From JASLCR01 sp964407405 (GTDB lineage Bacteria > Patescibacteriota > Saccharimonadia > Saccharimonadales > Saccharimonadaceae), in assembly GCA_964407405.1 (NCBI GenBank), contig CAYOVH010000001.1:186001-250000 (forward strand): a stretch of 64,000 nt of DNA. The letters are read 5' to 3'. Both the position numbers and the translations under genes were made by a program. A model generated the notes under the pieces. It was not told the DNA's origin. It worked only from the letters and a program-made list of their open reading frames with translations, and did not search any database. Shown piece after piece: positions 48,418 through 56,248 of this stretch. The first letter of the stretch is position 1, and each line of letters opens with the position of its first letter.

Positions 48418-48819
48418 CTATTTTTTTGTCGTAGCTTTTTTGGCTGCAGGTTTCTTTGCGGCTGGCTTTTTTGCAGCGGTAGCTGAGGTCTTGTTAGATG
48501 CTGGCTTTTTGGTAGCAGCTTTGGCCGTTGTTTTCTTGGCTGGAGCAGCCTTGGCTTTCTTTGTGGTGTCCAGTTTTACGCCAGCAAGCTTTGCTTTTGC
48601 AGCTAGGGCGCTTTTGCGGCGGGCAACGGTGTTTTTGTGGAGCAAGTTCTTTTTGAGCGCTTTGTCGAGCTCGCTGTGAGCAGCACTGAGGGTAGCAGCG
48701 CTTGGTTTTGCTTCAAAGGCCTTGATAGCTGCCTTGATAGCACGCTTGGTAGCGATATTGCGTTCGCGAGCGACATTGGCCTGGCGGACGCGTTTGATGG
48801 CGGATTTGATGATTGGCAT
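48418..48819 (-). CDS. rpsT: 30S ribosomal protein S20 with histone H1-like Lys/Ala tail
   Basis: Binds the 5' domain of 16S rRNA. Residues 1-82 are a regular S20 helical bundle (MPIIKSAIKRVRQANVARER, ATKRAIKAAIKAF, KNTVARRKSALAAK). Residues 83-133 are an added Lys/Ala/Pro/Thr tail with repeats of KKPAAKK and KKTTAKA, about 50 residues that ordinary S20 (86-88 residues) lacks. The tail resembles bacterial histone H1-like proteins and could bind rRNA or DNA. Confidence 0.94.
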   Translation of the reverse strand: MPIIKSAIKRVRQANVARERNIATKRAIKAAIKAFEAKPSAATLSAAHSELDKALKKNLLHKNTVARRKSALAAKAKLAGVKLDTTKKAKAAPAKKTTAKAATKKPASNKTSATAAKKPAAKKPAAKKATTKK

Positions 48820-48934
48820 GAAGTAGGGTATCCTTTACCTCTTAAATTTTATATTGCAATCAAGGATGAATTATAGCGAAAAAGTCACAAAAAGTAAAGA
48901 GAGCTTCTCTAGTCCATCCACAAGCGAGCTATAT

Positions 48935-48964
48935 TTGACACACTAAAAATGGTTATGGTACAAT
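48935..48964 (+). promoter_or_regulatory. Promoter TTGACA-18-TACAAT
   Basis: Perfect -35, extended -10 (TGGTACAAT), about 40 bases before the DHH-like gene. Confidence 0.8.
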
Positions 48965-49003
48965 GACAGCAAAATTACTAAAACAAATAAGCAGGAACAC
49001 CAC

Positions 49004-50791
49004 ATGAACGACGGCAACAGTGGACAAGGCGCCAAGCAGCAGATCGTCGAACGGCTCAAGCAGACCGCCAATATCTTGGTGACAGTTAGCCAGAATCCTT
49101 CGGTTGACGAGCTGGCAGCTGCGCTTGGATTTACGGTCATGCTCAACAATCTGGGCAAACACGCTACCGCTGTTGTGAGCGGCGATATTCCGCCAGCTAT
49201 TGATTTTCTCGAGCCGGGCAAGACATTTGAAGACTCCGTCAGTTCTTTGAGGGATTTTATCATTGCGCTCGACAAGGAAAAGGCTGATCATCTTCGCTAC
49301 AAAGTTGACGGCGATGTCGTAAAAATATTCATCACACCGTATCGTACGGTTATTAGTGAAGCTGATCTGGAATTTAGCCAAGGTGATTACAATGTCGAAA
49401 CAGTTGTCGCGCTCGGCGTCAAAAACAAAGACGATCTCGATAAGGCACTCAATGCGCACGGGCGAATCCTCCATGATGCGACAGTAATGACGGTCAGTTG
49501 CGGCAATGAGCAGAGTGATCTAGGTAGTATCGATTGGTATGAATCATCGGCAAGTGGTATTTCCGAGATGCTGGTAAGTTTGTCGGAAGCTCTGAAGGGG
49601 GATAAGCCAGTACTTGACGAGCAGACGTCGACGGCGTTCTTGACCGGTATTGTCGCTTCGACCGATAGGTTTAGCAACAACAAGACAAGTCCAAAGGTAA
49701 TGACAATGGCAGCGCAGCTGATGGCAGCAGGCGCCAATCAGCAACTGATCGCATCAAAGCTCGAAGAAGCACACGAAATCGGTCCGGACAAAAAAGATAG
49801 CGCTGGTGCGCAAAACTCAGACGGTACAACCAGCCTTACAGAGGGTGAGTCAAGTAAAGTAGACAAAGCAGCTGATGCAAAACCAGATAGCACGCCGGAA
49901 AATGATGGTAGTCTTGCGATTTCGCATGAGCCGGAGGGCACTGTCGATGAGGTTGCCAACAAATTCGCTGCACAAGAGCAGGTCGAAGCTGCTGTCGAAG
50001 CAGAGAAAGTCTTAGCGGATGAATTGCAGACCGCTGCTCCAGCAGTTGCAGGTAGTCCTTCGGTAGCTGATCTTCAAAAAGATCTAGAAGCAGCCAGCAG
50101 TGAAGTAAGCCAAGCTGCTGGAGATGCGTCATTTGAGCCGTCACTTGGCGGTGCGCTCAATGCTACGACCGAGCAGGCCGCAGAGGACAAGCGTCGCGAG
50201 GAAGAGGCCGATCGTAATAAGACGATTTTGCGTCATGGTGGGCCGATCGCTCCTGACGAGAGTCCAGTGATCGCACAACCACCAATCAATGCATCAATGA
50301 GTGAAGACCCAAGCGATAGCCTACCGGGTGCGCCAATGCTTGCCACACCGCCAGAGACAGTCAATCTTTCCGTGCCACCACAACAGACGCTCGCCGATCT
50401 TGATGCTCAAGCGCGTCAGCCGCACGATGAAGCTCTAGCTGACGTTCACGCTGCCTATGAGGTAACGCCGTTCAATCCGGCGAATCAGCCACTGACAGGC
50501 GTTGGGGCACAGCCACTCGGTGATGCAGTGCCGCACGATGAGCTTCCGCCAGAGAATGCGGTTGTTCCTCCACCATTGCCGCCATTGCCAGACTTTTCGG
50601 CACCACTTCCGCCGCCGCCTCCTCCGTTGGCATTTGACCAGCCCTCGCCAGTGACGCCACCGCTATCCACTCAGCCATCGCCTCTTGGGCCGCTCCAAGA
50701 CCCTGCGAGTGATCCAGCTGCTTTTGCAGAGCCAGTTTCTGCAACGCCAAATGATCCAAATCAGTTCCAGATACCAGGTTCTGGGCAGTAG
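49004..50791 (+). CDS. DHH-superfamily-like protein with degenerate catalytic motifs and Pro-rich C-half
   Basis: 595 residues. Residues 1-260 follow the DHH phosphoesterase plan, but the metal motifs are lost: the HxxPDGD strand reads VSQNPSVDELAAALGF, the DHH motif reads VSCGNEQS, and the late motif reads ASTDRFSNNKTS. Residues 260-430 are Ala/Asp/Glu-rich and unstructured; 430-595 are strongly Pro-rich (PPPLPPLPDFSAPLPPPPPP region). It is probably a nucleotide-binding or scaffold protein rather than an enzyme. AGCAGGAA precedes the ATG. Confidence 0.75.
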   Translation: MNDGNSGQGAKQQIVERLKQTANILVTVSQNPSVDELAAALGFTVMLNNLGKHATAVVSGDIPPAIDFLEPGKTFEDSVSSLRDFIIALDKEKADHLRYKVDGDVVKIFITPYRTVISEADLEFSQGDYNVETVVALGVKNKDDLDKALNAHGRILHDATVMTVSCGNEQSDLGSIDWYESSASGISEMLVSLSEALKGDKPVLDEQTSTAFLTGIVASTDRFSNNKTSPKVMTMAAQLMAAGANQQLIASKLEEAHEIGPDKKDSAGAQNSDGTTSLTEGESSKVDKAADAKPDSTPENDGSLAISHEPEGTVDEVANKFAAQEQVEAAVEAEKVLADELQTAAPAVAGSPSVADLQKDLEAASSEVSQAAGDASFEPSLGGALNATTEQAAEDKRREEEADRNKTILRHGGPIAPDESPVIAQPPINASMSEDPSDSLPGAPMLATPPETVNLSVPPQQTLADLDAQARQPHDEALADVHAAYEVTPFNPANQPLTGVGAQPLGDAVPHDELPPENAVVPPPLPPLPDFSAPLPPPPPPLAFDQPSPVTPPLSTQPSPLGPLQDPASDPAAFAEPVSATPNDPNQFQIPGSGQ

Positions 50792-50792
50792 A

Positions 50793-51479
50793 CTACTCTT
50801 TGATGATGAAGTAATTAAGGCCTAAGCTATCGCCGCGCTCTTTTATGTGTGTCTCACCATCACTGCGCTGGGAGCGGTGCGCTCGCATAATGGCAGTAAT
50901 CTCTTCTCGATGTTGGCGAGCATCAACGGTCATGCCAATCTCGCTGTCTTCGCGTCCCGGCTCCATGTAGAGCCAGTGGGTGTTTGCCTCTGGGAGCTGG
51001 GATTTTGGGACGCAGGCGAGGCGCAAGCATGCGACTCTCGGGTCCTTTTCTTTTAGCTTGTAAAATGCATAACACGCGCTCCGTGCGGCTACAATGTGGT
51101 CGATATGCCCTGAGATACCATTGGTGTCCATCGACATCAGTTCGATTTTGAGATCGTCTGGTTCGTCTTTGATGGTTTCAGAGATGAGATCAAGGAGCTT
51201 TTCTTGCACTTCGATCATAGCCTGATTGTTGAGCTGGCCATCTTTGTAGCCGAGGAAGTGCATGCTTTTTGCTCCCATCAGCCGACCGGCCTCATACCAC
51301 TCTTCTTCGCGAACGGCCCCAAGGTCAGGGACATTATCAGGGTTGGTGCCTGCGTCGCCGAATGTCAGGGTAATGAGATGCACGTCGTTGCTGGCTTTTG
51401 TCTCCATTAGCAGCGTGCCACTGGGTCCAAATGCCTCGTCGTCAGGATGGGCAAAGATGCCAAAAATAATCTTTTTCAT
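50793..51479 (-). CDS. PIG-L/LmbE-type zinc deacetylase
   Basis: Removes N-acetyl groups from GlcNAc-type substrates. 228 residues from MKKIIFGIFAHPDDEAFG: zinc ligands H11, D14 (AHPDDE) and the later His of GHIDH, with D13 as base. TATACT on the minus strand ends six bases before the ATG (leaderless); longer in-frame starts lie upstream of this promoter. It stops two bases from the convergent DHH-like gene. Substrate could be a surface glycan or a glycolipid. Confidence 0.9.
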   Translation of the reverse strand: MKKIIFGIFAHPDDEAFGPSGTLLMETKASNDVHLITLTFGDAGTNPDNVPDLGAVREEEWYEAGRLMGAKSMHFLGYKDGQLNNQAMIEVQEKLLDLISETIKDEPDDLKIELMSMDTNGISGHIDHIVAARSACYAFYKLKEKDPRVACLRLACVPKSQLPEANTHWLYMEPGREDSEIGMTVDARQHREEITAIMRAHRSQRSDGETHIKERGDSLGLNYFIIKE

Positions 51480-51554
51480 AGACTTAGTATATATTCTTTG
51501 TTCCTTTGTGGCTAAAAGAAGCAGAAGCCTTGGAGTTGCTAAAATATCGCGCAC

Positions 51555-51645
51555 CAAAAGTATCATTGGCTATCTTTGTGGCTTGCGGAACTCGCAACCT
51601 ACTCAACCATCCTCAGCGGACAACGAGACCTAGGTGATACTTTTG
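51555..51645. repeat. Inverted repeat with 69-base spacer
   Basis: CAAAAGTATCA (51555-51565) and TGATACTTTTG (51635-51645), perfect 11-bp arms; spacer has a small TTGCG-GAACT-CGCAA hairpin. The region between 51480 and 51690 holds no gene that I can see. Confidence 0.45.
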
Positions 51646-51689
51646 CCGACCACTCCAGATAACTCCAGACTCCTTGCCGCGTAGACCTT

Positions 51690-51716
51690 AAATAGAAAAG
51701 TGACCGTTCTCGGTCA
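51690..51716 (-). terminator. Terminator of the glycine-rich repeat gene
   Basis: Minus strand: TGACCG-AGAA-CGGTCA then CTTTTCTATTT. Confidence 0.8.
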
Positions 51717-51756
51717 GCGAGCTATTTTACGCATAGCTGCGGTGAACCTCGGCTGG

Positions 51757-51972
51757 CTAACGGCCCTTCTTGCCGAACCCATTCATGCTGCCACCAGCCG
51801 TGTTCCGCAAGTTGCCGAACGAGTCGACTTGTCCGATAGTCCTGCCGGACGGGTCGCGGACAGCACCGAAACTGCCGATCCTGCCAACTTGGCGTCCTGA
51901 GCTGTCATAGACCTTGTTGCCTCTGACTTCTCCGACAGTTCTTCCCCTGTCGTTTTTGATGCGCTTGCCCAT
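51757..51972 (-). CDS. 71-residue basic protein of short beta-type repeats
   Basis: AGGAGGTG seven bases before MGKRIKNDRG. About three imperfect repeats of ~19 residues: VRGNKVYDSSGRQVGRIGS, FGAVRDPSGRTIGQVDS, FGNLRNTAGG. Each has SGRxxGxI/V, a pattern like antiparallel beta-repeats. The end is Gly/Lys-rich. Soluble and very basic, possibly nucleic-acid or surface-polymer binding. Unknown function. Confidence 0.65.
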   Translation of the reverse strand: MGKRIKNDRGRTVGEVRGNKVYDSSGRQVGRIGSFGAVRDPSGRTIGQVDSFGNLRNTAGGSMNGFGKKGR

Positions 51973-52038
51973 CGTGTTCCACCTCCTCACGCTACGAGCT
52001 GAACAGTTAGCAATGCTACTATACCATAAAGTAAATGC

Positions 52039-52044
52039 TATAAT
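52039..52044 (+). promoter_or_regulatory. Extended -10 of truB (leaderless)
   Basis: TGCTATAAT ends eight bases before the ATG at 52053. Confidence 0.7.
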
Positions 52045-52052
52045 AAAGTTTT

Positions 52053-52718
52053 ATGCATTTCGACCTCTCCAAAACCAAAGACGGTATCTTACTTGTTGAT
52101 AAGCCAGCTGGCTGGACGAGTTTTGATGTGTGCGCCAAGATTCGGGGGCAGATAAAGGCTGGGTACCGGGCGCGCGGCGAAAAGCCGACAAAACGGCAGC
52201 TCAAGGTGGGGCATGCCGGCACGCTTGATCCGTTTGCCACAGGACTTTTAGTGGTCTTGCTCGGTGATGCGACGAAGAAAGCAGATAAATTTCTCAAACT
52301 CGATAAAGTCTACGAAGCAACGATTCGTCTCGGCCAAATCAGTACCACTGGCGACCCAGAGGGCGAGCTGGCAGAAGTATCGGATGGTCAGCCAAGTCGT
52401 AGAGAAGTCGAAGAAGTCTTGCAAAAATTTGTCGGTCAGGTTACACAAATTCCACCAAAATTTAGTGCCATAAAGATAAATGGCCAGCGTGCGTATAAAT
52501 TGGCACACGCTGGCAAAGATGTCGAAATTCCCGCGCGACAGGTGACAATCTACTCGATTGAACTGCTGGAGTATACATATCCGGAAGTGAAGATTCGTAC
52601 ACATGTGAGTAGTGGCACATATATCCGTACGCTGGCAGAAGATGTTGGAAAAACGCTGGGGACGGGTGCCTATTGCTCTGCATTGCGAAGGCTCACAATT
52701 GGATTCTTCAAGCTATAA
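52053..52718 (+). CDS. truB: tRNA pseudouridine-55 synthase TruB
   Basis: Isomerises U55 in the T-loop of tRNAs. 221 residues, the short form without a C-terminal PUA domain. Motifs: GILLVDKPAGWTSFDV, VGHAGTLDPFATGLL with catalytic D59, KVYEATIRLG, PPKFSAIKINGQRAYKLA and SSGTYIRTLAEDVG. rpsO follows about 760 bases later. Confidence 0.96.
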   Translation: MHFDLSKTKDGILLVDKPAGWTSFDVCAKIRGQIKAGYRARGEKPTKRQLKVGHAGTLDPFATGLLVVLLGDATKKADKFLKLDKVYEATIRLGQISTTGDPEGELAEVSDGQPSRREVEEVLQKFVGQVTQIPPKFSAIKINGQRAYKLAHAGKDVEIPARQVTIYSIELLEYTYPEVKIRTHVSSGTYIRTLAEDVGKTLGTGAYCSALRRLTIGFFKL

Positions 52719-52720
52719 TA

Positions 52721-52749
52721 TTGTATTTTTATCAAACTTATGCTAATAT
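52721..52749 (+). promoter_or_regulatory. Leaderless promoter TTGTAT-17-TAATAT
   Basis: Extended -10 (TGCTAATAT) ending six bases before the ATG at 52756. Confidence 0.65.
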
Positions 52750-52755
52750 AGAGTT

Positions 52756-53442
52756 ATGGAACATGGCGACTTTGCTTTTAATGATAAGTATCACGAAGCT
52801 CGGGAATTACTTCGTGTAGCTGTCAGCAACCTTGACTATCTTGATTATGCAAGCTATGAAGGTCCACTGCAGTTGAGTCAGTTAGCCGCTAGAGGACGGA
52901 ACAGCATGGCTGTTCAAGAATTGACTGCGGAGGTCGGGTGGCCAAACCTTATAGAGGATACTATTATTGAGCCGGTTAAGTCCTTCTCGGTCGATAAAGA
53001 TTTTGTTGATAGTCTGACTGTTCGGGGGGATGGGCATGAGCGTATGAAACTGATTTCGAGCTACTTCTTTAGATTACTCCTGGTTTCGCCTCATGATACT
53101 TCTTCTGCTGAATCTATCGGAATGAATGTTATAGCAGAGATGCCCATGTTGGAGCGTGCCTACGCCATCGCGCCAGATCTTTTTGAGAATCTAAGGATTA
53201 TACTCGAGGAGTTTAAGAAGAGATACCGCGAATTGCGGCCGCTAGAGGAAGACCACTTATATGCAGCTATTATGGCCGCAGAGAACATAGAGGTTCCGCA
53301 GGCCATGCATATGGCGTATAGGATACTTGGTAGGCTTATAAAAGTATCCGACTCGGAGATACTTCGTAAGCGACTTGGGCGAGAAGAGCCAGCTGCGCCA
53401 ATACTCAGCGCCGATGCCATTCTCCAGCATGGTGGTATGTAG
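52756..53442 (+). CDS. Uncharacterised helical protein
   Basis: 228 residues, soluble, mostly alpha-helical: EARELLRVAVSNLDYLDYAS, MKLISSYFFRLLLVSP, LFENLRIILEEFKKRYRELR. No cysteine-based or catalytic motif, no membrane helix. It shares the general look of the 305-residue gene at 37924 (helical, charged, leaderless) but no clear similarity. It may be a lineage-specific protein. Confidence 0.65.
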   Translation: MEHGDFAFNDKYHEARELLRVAVSNLDYLDYASYEGPLQLSQLAARGRNSMAVQELTAEVGWPNLIEDTIIEPVKSFSVDKDFVDSLTVRGDGHERMKLISSYFFRLLLVSPHDTSSAESIGMNVIAEMPMLERAYAIAPDLFENLRIILEEFKKRYRELRPLEEDHLYAAIMAAENIEVPQAMHMAYRILGRLIKVSDSEILRKRLGREEPAAPILSADAILQHGGM

Positions 53443-53482
53443 CTTGCTATAAGCAGCTTGATCTGTTACAATCTACCACTGT

Positions 53483-53749
53483 ATGATAACTAAAGAGAAC
53501 AAATCACAGGCAATTGCTTTGACTCAGGTCTCAAAGGACGATGTTGGTAGCCCACAGGCTCAGGTGTCGATCTTGACGGCTCGTATCAAAGAGGTGACAG
53601 AGCATCTCAAGGCTAACAAGCACGACCATAAGGCTCGTCGCGGACTTATCCAGATGGTTGGGAAGCGAAAGCGCCTTTTGAAATATCTCGAGCGTAAAGA
53701 TTTTGAGCAGTATAAAGCTGTTGTCGCAAAGTTAGGCCTCCGCAAGTAG
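53483..53749 (+). CDS. rpsO: 30S ribosomal protein S15
   Basis: Primary 16S rRNA-binding protein. 88 residues: GSPQAQVSILTARIKEVTEH, LKANKHDHKARRGLIQMVGK and the C-terminal RKRLLKYLERKD helix. The usual His-Asp-His segment (KHDHKARRGL) is present. TACAAT ends ten bases before the ATG, so at most a few leader bases. A strong terminator follows. Confidence 0.97.
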   Translation: MITKENKSQAIALTQVSKDDVGSPQAQVSILTARIKEVTEHLKANKHDHKARRGLIQMVGKRKRLLKYLERKDFEQYKAVVAKLGLRK

Positions 53750-53765
53750 GTCGCTAGACATGAAA

Positions 53766-53797
53766 AAATAACCCCTTGTATTGAAGAGGGGTTATTT
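53766..53797 (+). terminator. Terminator of rpsO
   Basis: 11-bp stem AAATAACCCCT / AGGGGTTATTT, ten-base loop. Confidence 0.88.
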
Positions 53798-53903
53798 AAG
53801 TTAGAGATGACGATTTCGCCCTGGGCGTGTCTGTCTCTCTGGAGATTTGGCCCCCCATTCTGCTGCAAATCCGGCATTGACGAAACCAGCTACCTTGGGT
53901 GCA

Positions 53904-54449
53904 CTACTGATTAACTTCCCAAATTTCGTCTAGCCAACGGTAACCCTCATTTGCTGCATTGGCATCATCCATCCCCATGCCGACGAGCCAGTTGTCATTG
54001 AATGAGAAGCCTTTGTAGCTAGCCTCAATCGGTTTTTCTCGAGTGACTTGCTTGTCGCAGAGGACTGCCAGTTTAAGTGCAACGGCACCTCGAGCGCGTA
54101 GGTGCGAAAAAACAAAGTCGGCCGTGATACCTTTGTCGAGCACATCATCAATTACGATGACTTCTCGGCCACTCACTAAAGTCGATGGTGCGAGGTCAGT
54201 AACAATATGCGGTTCGCCGGCATGTTGTTCAGAGCCGTAGGTGCTGACCATCATATAGTCTAATTCCGGGTGGTATTCTTGATTTTGTGAGACGATTTCT
54301 TGCATCAGTCGACTGGCAAATGGTGCCGCACCGCGGAGTAGAGCCACGAAGAGCGGAGTTTTTATGTGATCTCTAAGTATTTCCTTAGCGATATGGGAGA
54401 TAGATTGATTAACTTGCTCGGATGGAGCGAGCTTACGGTAAGCAGTCAT
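53904..54449 (-). CDS. hpt: Hypoxanthine-guanine phosphoribosyltransferase
   Basis: Purine salvage from hypoxanthine or guanine and PRPP. 181 residues with ALLRGAAPFASRL, the flexible-loop region SGSEQ-equivalent STYGSEQHAG, the PRPP motif VIVIDDVLDKGITA and the purine-site WLVGMGMDD. Minus-strand TAGAGT (with TGC before it) ends six bases before the ATG, so leaderless. Salvage fits a host-dependent bacterium without a purine pathway. Confidence 0.93.
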   Translation of the reverse strand: MTAYRKLAPSEQVNQSISHIAKEILRDHIKTPLFVALLRGAAPFASRLMQEIVSQNQEYHPELDYMMVSTYGSEQHAGEPHIVTDLAPSTLVSGREVIVIDDVLDKGITADFVFSHLRARGAVALKLAVLCDKQVTREKPIEASYKGFSFNDNWLVGMGMDDANAANEGYRWLDEIWEVNQ

Positions 54450-54488
54450 ATTGTCACTCTAGCACACTTTTGTGTAGTGGTAGGTGAT

Positions 54489-54518
54489 TTGACAAAACCC
54501 TTTGCTCGAGTATATAAT
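54489..54518 (+). promoter_or_regulatory. Near-consensus promoter TTGACA-18-TATAAT
   Basis: Perfect -35 and -10 hexamers, 57 bases before the ATG at 54576. Confidence 0.85.
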
Positions 54519-54575
54519 TCGTCTACTCACTGGAGATACCTCTTTGGGAGTACTTCGACAGATTGGAGAGGAGCT

Positions 54576-54824
54576 ATGTCGCTGACGGAAGCTGCATTTT
54601 TTGCCATATCGATAGTGATATGGGTATTGAGCGCGGCAGGCTTGTTTGTCGCGCTGATGAATCGCAACGAGATTCCACGGCGGCGTGTTGTGATCATTGC
54701 GGTAATTCTGGCGCCTTGCATCATCGTTGTCTTTTCTTTTCTTTGCGCGGTTTCCTGGTGGATGGACACCTGCAGATACGGTCCGTCTAGGGCATCGGTT
54801 ATGCTGTGGACAGATGAATCCTGA
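54576..54824 (+). CDS. 82-residue two-helix membrane protein
   Basis: MSLTEAAFFAISIVIWVLSA after GGAGAGGAG. Two membrane helices (about 5-26 and 37-60) with a basic turn NRNEIPRRR, then an outside tail with one Cys. Driven by the best promoter in the window, so highly expressed. Unknown function; could be a toxin-like or stress small membrane protein. Confidence 0.65.
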   Translation: MSLTEAAFFAISIVIWVLSAAGLFVALMNRNEIPRRRVVIIAVILAPCIIVVFSFLCAVSWWMDTCRYGPSRASVMLWTDES

Positions 54825-54861
54825 GATAGGGACGAATCAATACAGGGAGCGAGAAACAGTG

Positions 54862-54984
54862 ATGGCTCGTAGCAATTGCAATCCAATGATTTGCAATACT
54901 CCCTCCAGTCTGTCAGCTATCCTTAATTTGACTACCAATGAACTTCTGTATGTACTGGAGCCTGTGATGCCACAGGCTTTTTGA
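54862..54984 (+). CDS. Possible 40-residue peptide ending in a terminator
   Basis: MARSNCNPMICNTPSSLSAI then a short helix to VMPQAF. The AGGGAG upstream is too far for a good ribosome site, and the stop is in the T-run of a terminator, so it may be an incidental frame. Confidence 0.3.
   Translation: MARSNCNPMICNTPSSLSAILNLTTNELLYVLEPVMPQAF
54959..54983 (+). terminator. Terminator of the 54576 transcript
   Basis: AGCCTGTG-ATGC-CACAGGCT then TTTT. Confidence 0.9.
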
Positions 54985-55038
54985 TACAGCGATTATCGCA
55001 TGTTGGGTTTTGTCTGGAGGGGCTGCAACAACACGCCG

Positions 55039-55044
55039 TATAAT
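55039..55044 (+). promoter_or_regulatory. -10 of FBP-like gene (leaderless)
   Basis: TATAAT ends seven bases before the ATG at 55052. Confidence 0.7.
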
Positions 55045-55051
55045 AGATGAT

Positions 55052-55558
55052 ATGAAAATACTTAGTCGCGAAGAATTTATTGATATGCTAAGGCAGGCTC
55101 GTGCGTCAAAGCGCTTAATGCGCAACCTGCGCTATGTGCCAGAAGAAGTTTCCTATCCAGATCAACGAGACTTCATGGCAATCATGACGCGATCAGGTAA
55201 TGAGGGGGTGCTACTTCTTGATGGAAAAGTTATTCCAATGTCTCTTCAAAAACGTTCAGCAAATCGGCAGGGACGAATTGAGGCGATCATTTGTGATATT
55301 TGTGCGACTTGGCAGCGCGGTACCAATTCTGCGACGCTGACATTCAAAAAATCTGCCACCGTTTCGATCTCGCATCTTGTCTGTGCCGATCTTGATTGCT
55401 CGCTACACGTACGGGACCTGACAGATGAAGGCAGGATTTCGCGTACGCAGCTGAGAGGGCACATTGCCCCCAAAGATCGGGTTGACCGTCTTCGAGAGAG
55501 GCTGGACTATTTGAGCAACTGTAGCAGTAGCTCATTTGATAAGGTATCTGCGTCATAG
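55052..55558 (+). CDS. EF-G-binding (FBP/FusB-like) zinc-finger protein
   Basis: 168 residues. N-terminal helical half (MKILSREEFIDMLRQARASK) then a treble-clef zinc finger: IICDICATWQ gives CxxC and HLVCADLDCSLHVRD gives the second Cys pair; the ADLxCSLxVR pattern is the signature of the FBP C-terminal family. FusB-type members bind elongation factor G and release it from stalled ribosomes, giving fusidic-acid resistance; other members are unstudied. EF-G binding here is inference. Confidence 0.8.
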   Translation: MKILSREEFIDMLRQARASKRLMRNLRYVPEEVSYPDQRDFMAIMTRSGNEGVLLLDGKVIPMSLQKRSANRQGRIEAIICDICATWQRGTNSATLTFKKSATVSISHLVCADLDCSLHVRDLTDEGRISRTQLRGHIAPKDRVDRLRERLDYLSNCSSSSFDKVSAS

Positions 55559-55598
55559 CTTGCCAGCTTGCGGCGGGAAGAGTAAACTGTAAATAAGC

Positions 55599-56234
55599 AT
55601 GAGTACTATCAAGCAGCCACAAAATTCTCAGGGCTTCACTATTGTAGAACTTCTCGTCGTCATAGTGGTTATTGCCATTTTGGCTTCTGTTTCTGTGGTT
55701 GCCTATAATGGCATTCAAGATCGGGCGAACGCTTCCAAAGCTGCCTCGGCAGTAGAGCAGTATGCCAAAGTATTCCAGATATATAAGGTCGAAGAAGGGG
55801 AGTTTCCCCACAGCGATAGCGTCAATGCTGTTTGTCTTGGTCCCCCTAACAGTTTTCCATCCACTGGTGTATTCGATGAGGGGTCATGTGCTTCTTGGGG
55901 GGAGGGCCAAGGTTTTCAACAACATTACGCTAATGAAGAGATTAATGATGCGTTGCAATCAGTTATAACTCAGATACCATCAGCCACTTTGAGCACCGTT
56001 GTGGCTACCTCAAATCGTGACGGCTGGAGTTCTCCTAGCCCCAGCTATAGGGGTATAATATACCATAATTACGGTTATCCTACTAAAACAGCCCACATTC
56101 ATTACTTTCTGAAAGGCACACAGGCGTGTCCTCAGGGAGACGCCCATGCCTATGGGGGCATTACCGAATGTGTAGTAAGCCTTGATGGGAGTCCCACAGA
56201 TGACTGGGGCTATAATGGTGGCGAAGCCGGATAG
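55599..56234 (+). CDS. Type IV prepilin-like protein
   Basis: 211 residues with an eleven-residue leader ending in SQG, then FTIVELLVVIVVIAILASVS and Glu5. The mature domain has YNGIQDRANASKAASAVEQY and three or four cysteines near AVCLGPP, GSCASWG, QACPQG and ITECVV. Largest prepilin in the window; the longer C-domain may make it a tip or minor pilin. TAAACT ends ten bases before the ATG. Confidence 0.87.
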   Translation: MSTIKQPQNSQGFTIVELLVVIVVIAILASVSVVAYNGIQDRANASKAASAVEQYAKVFQIYKVEEGEFPHSDSVNAVCLGPPNSFPSTGVFDEGSCASWGEGQGFQQHYANEEINDALQSVITQIPSATLSTVVATSNRDGWSSPSPSYRGIIYHNYGYPTKTAHIHYFLKGTQACPQGDAHAYGGITECVVSLDGSPTDDWGYNGGEAG

Positions 56235-56248
56235 ATTAATTTAGTAGT

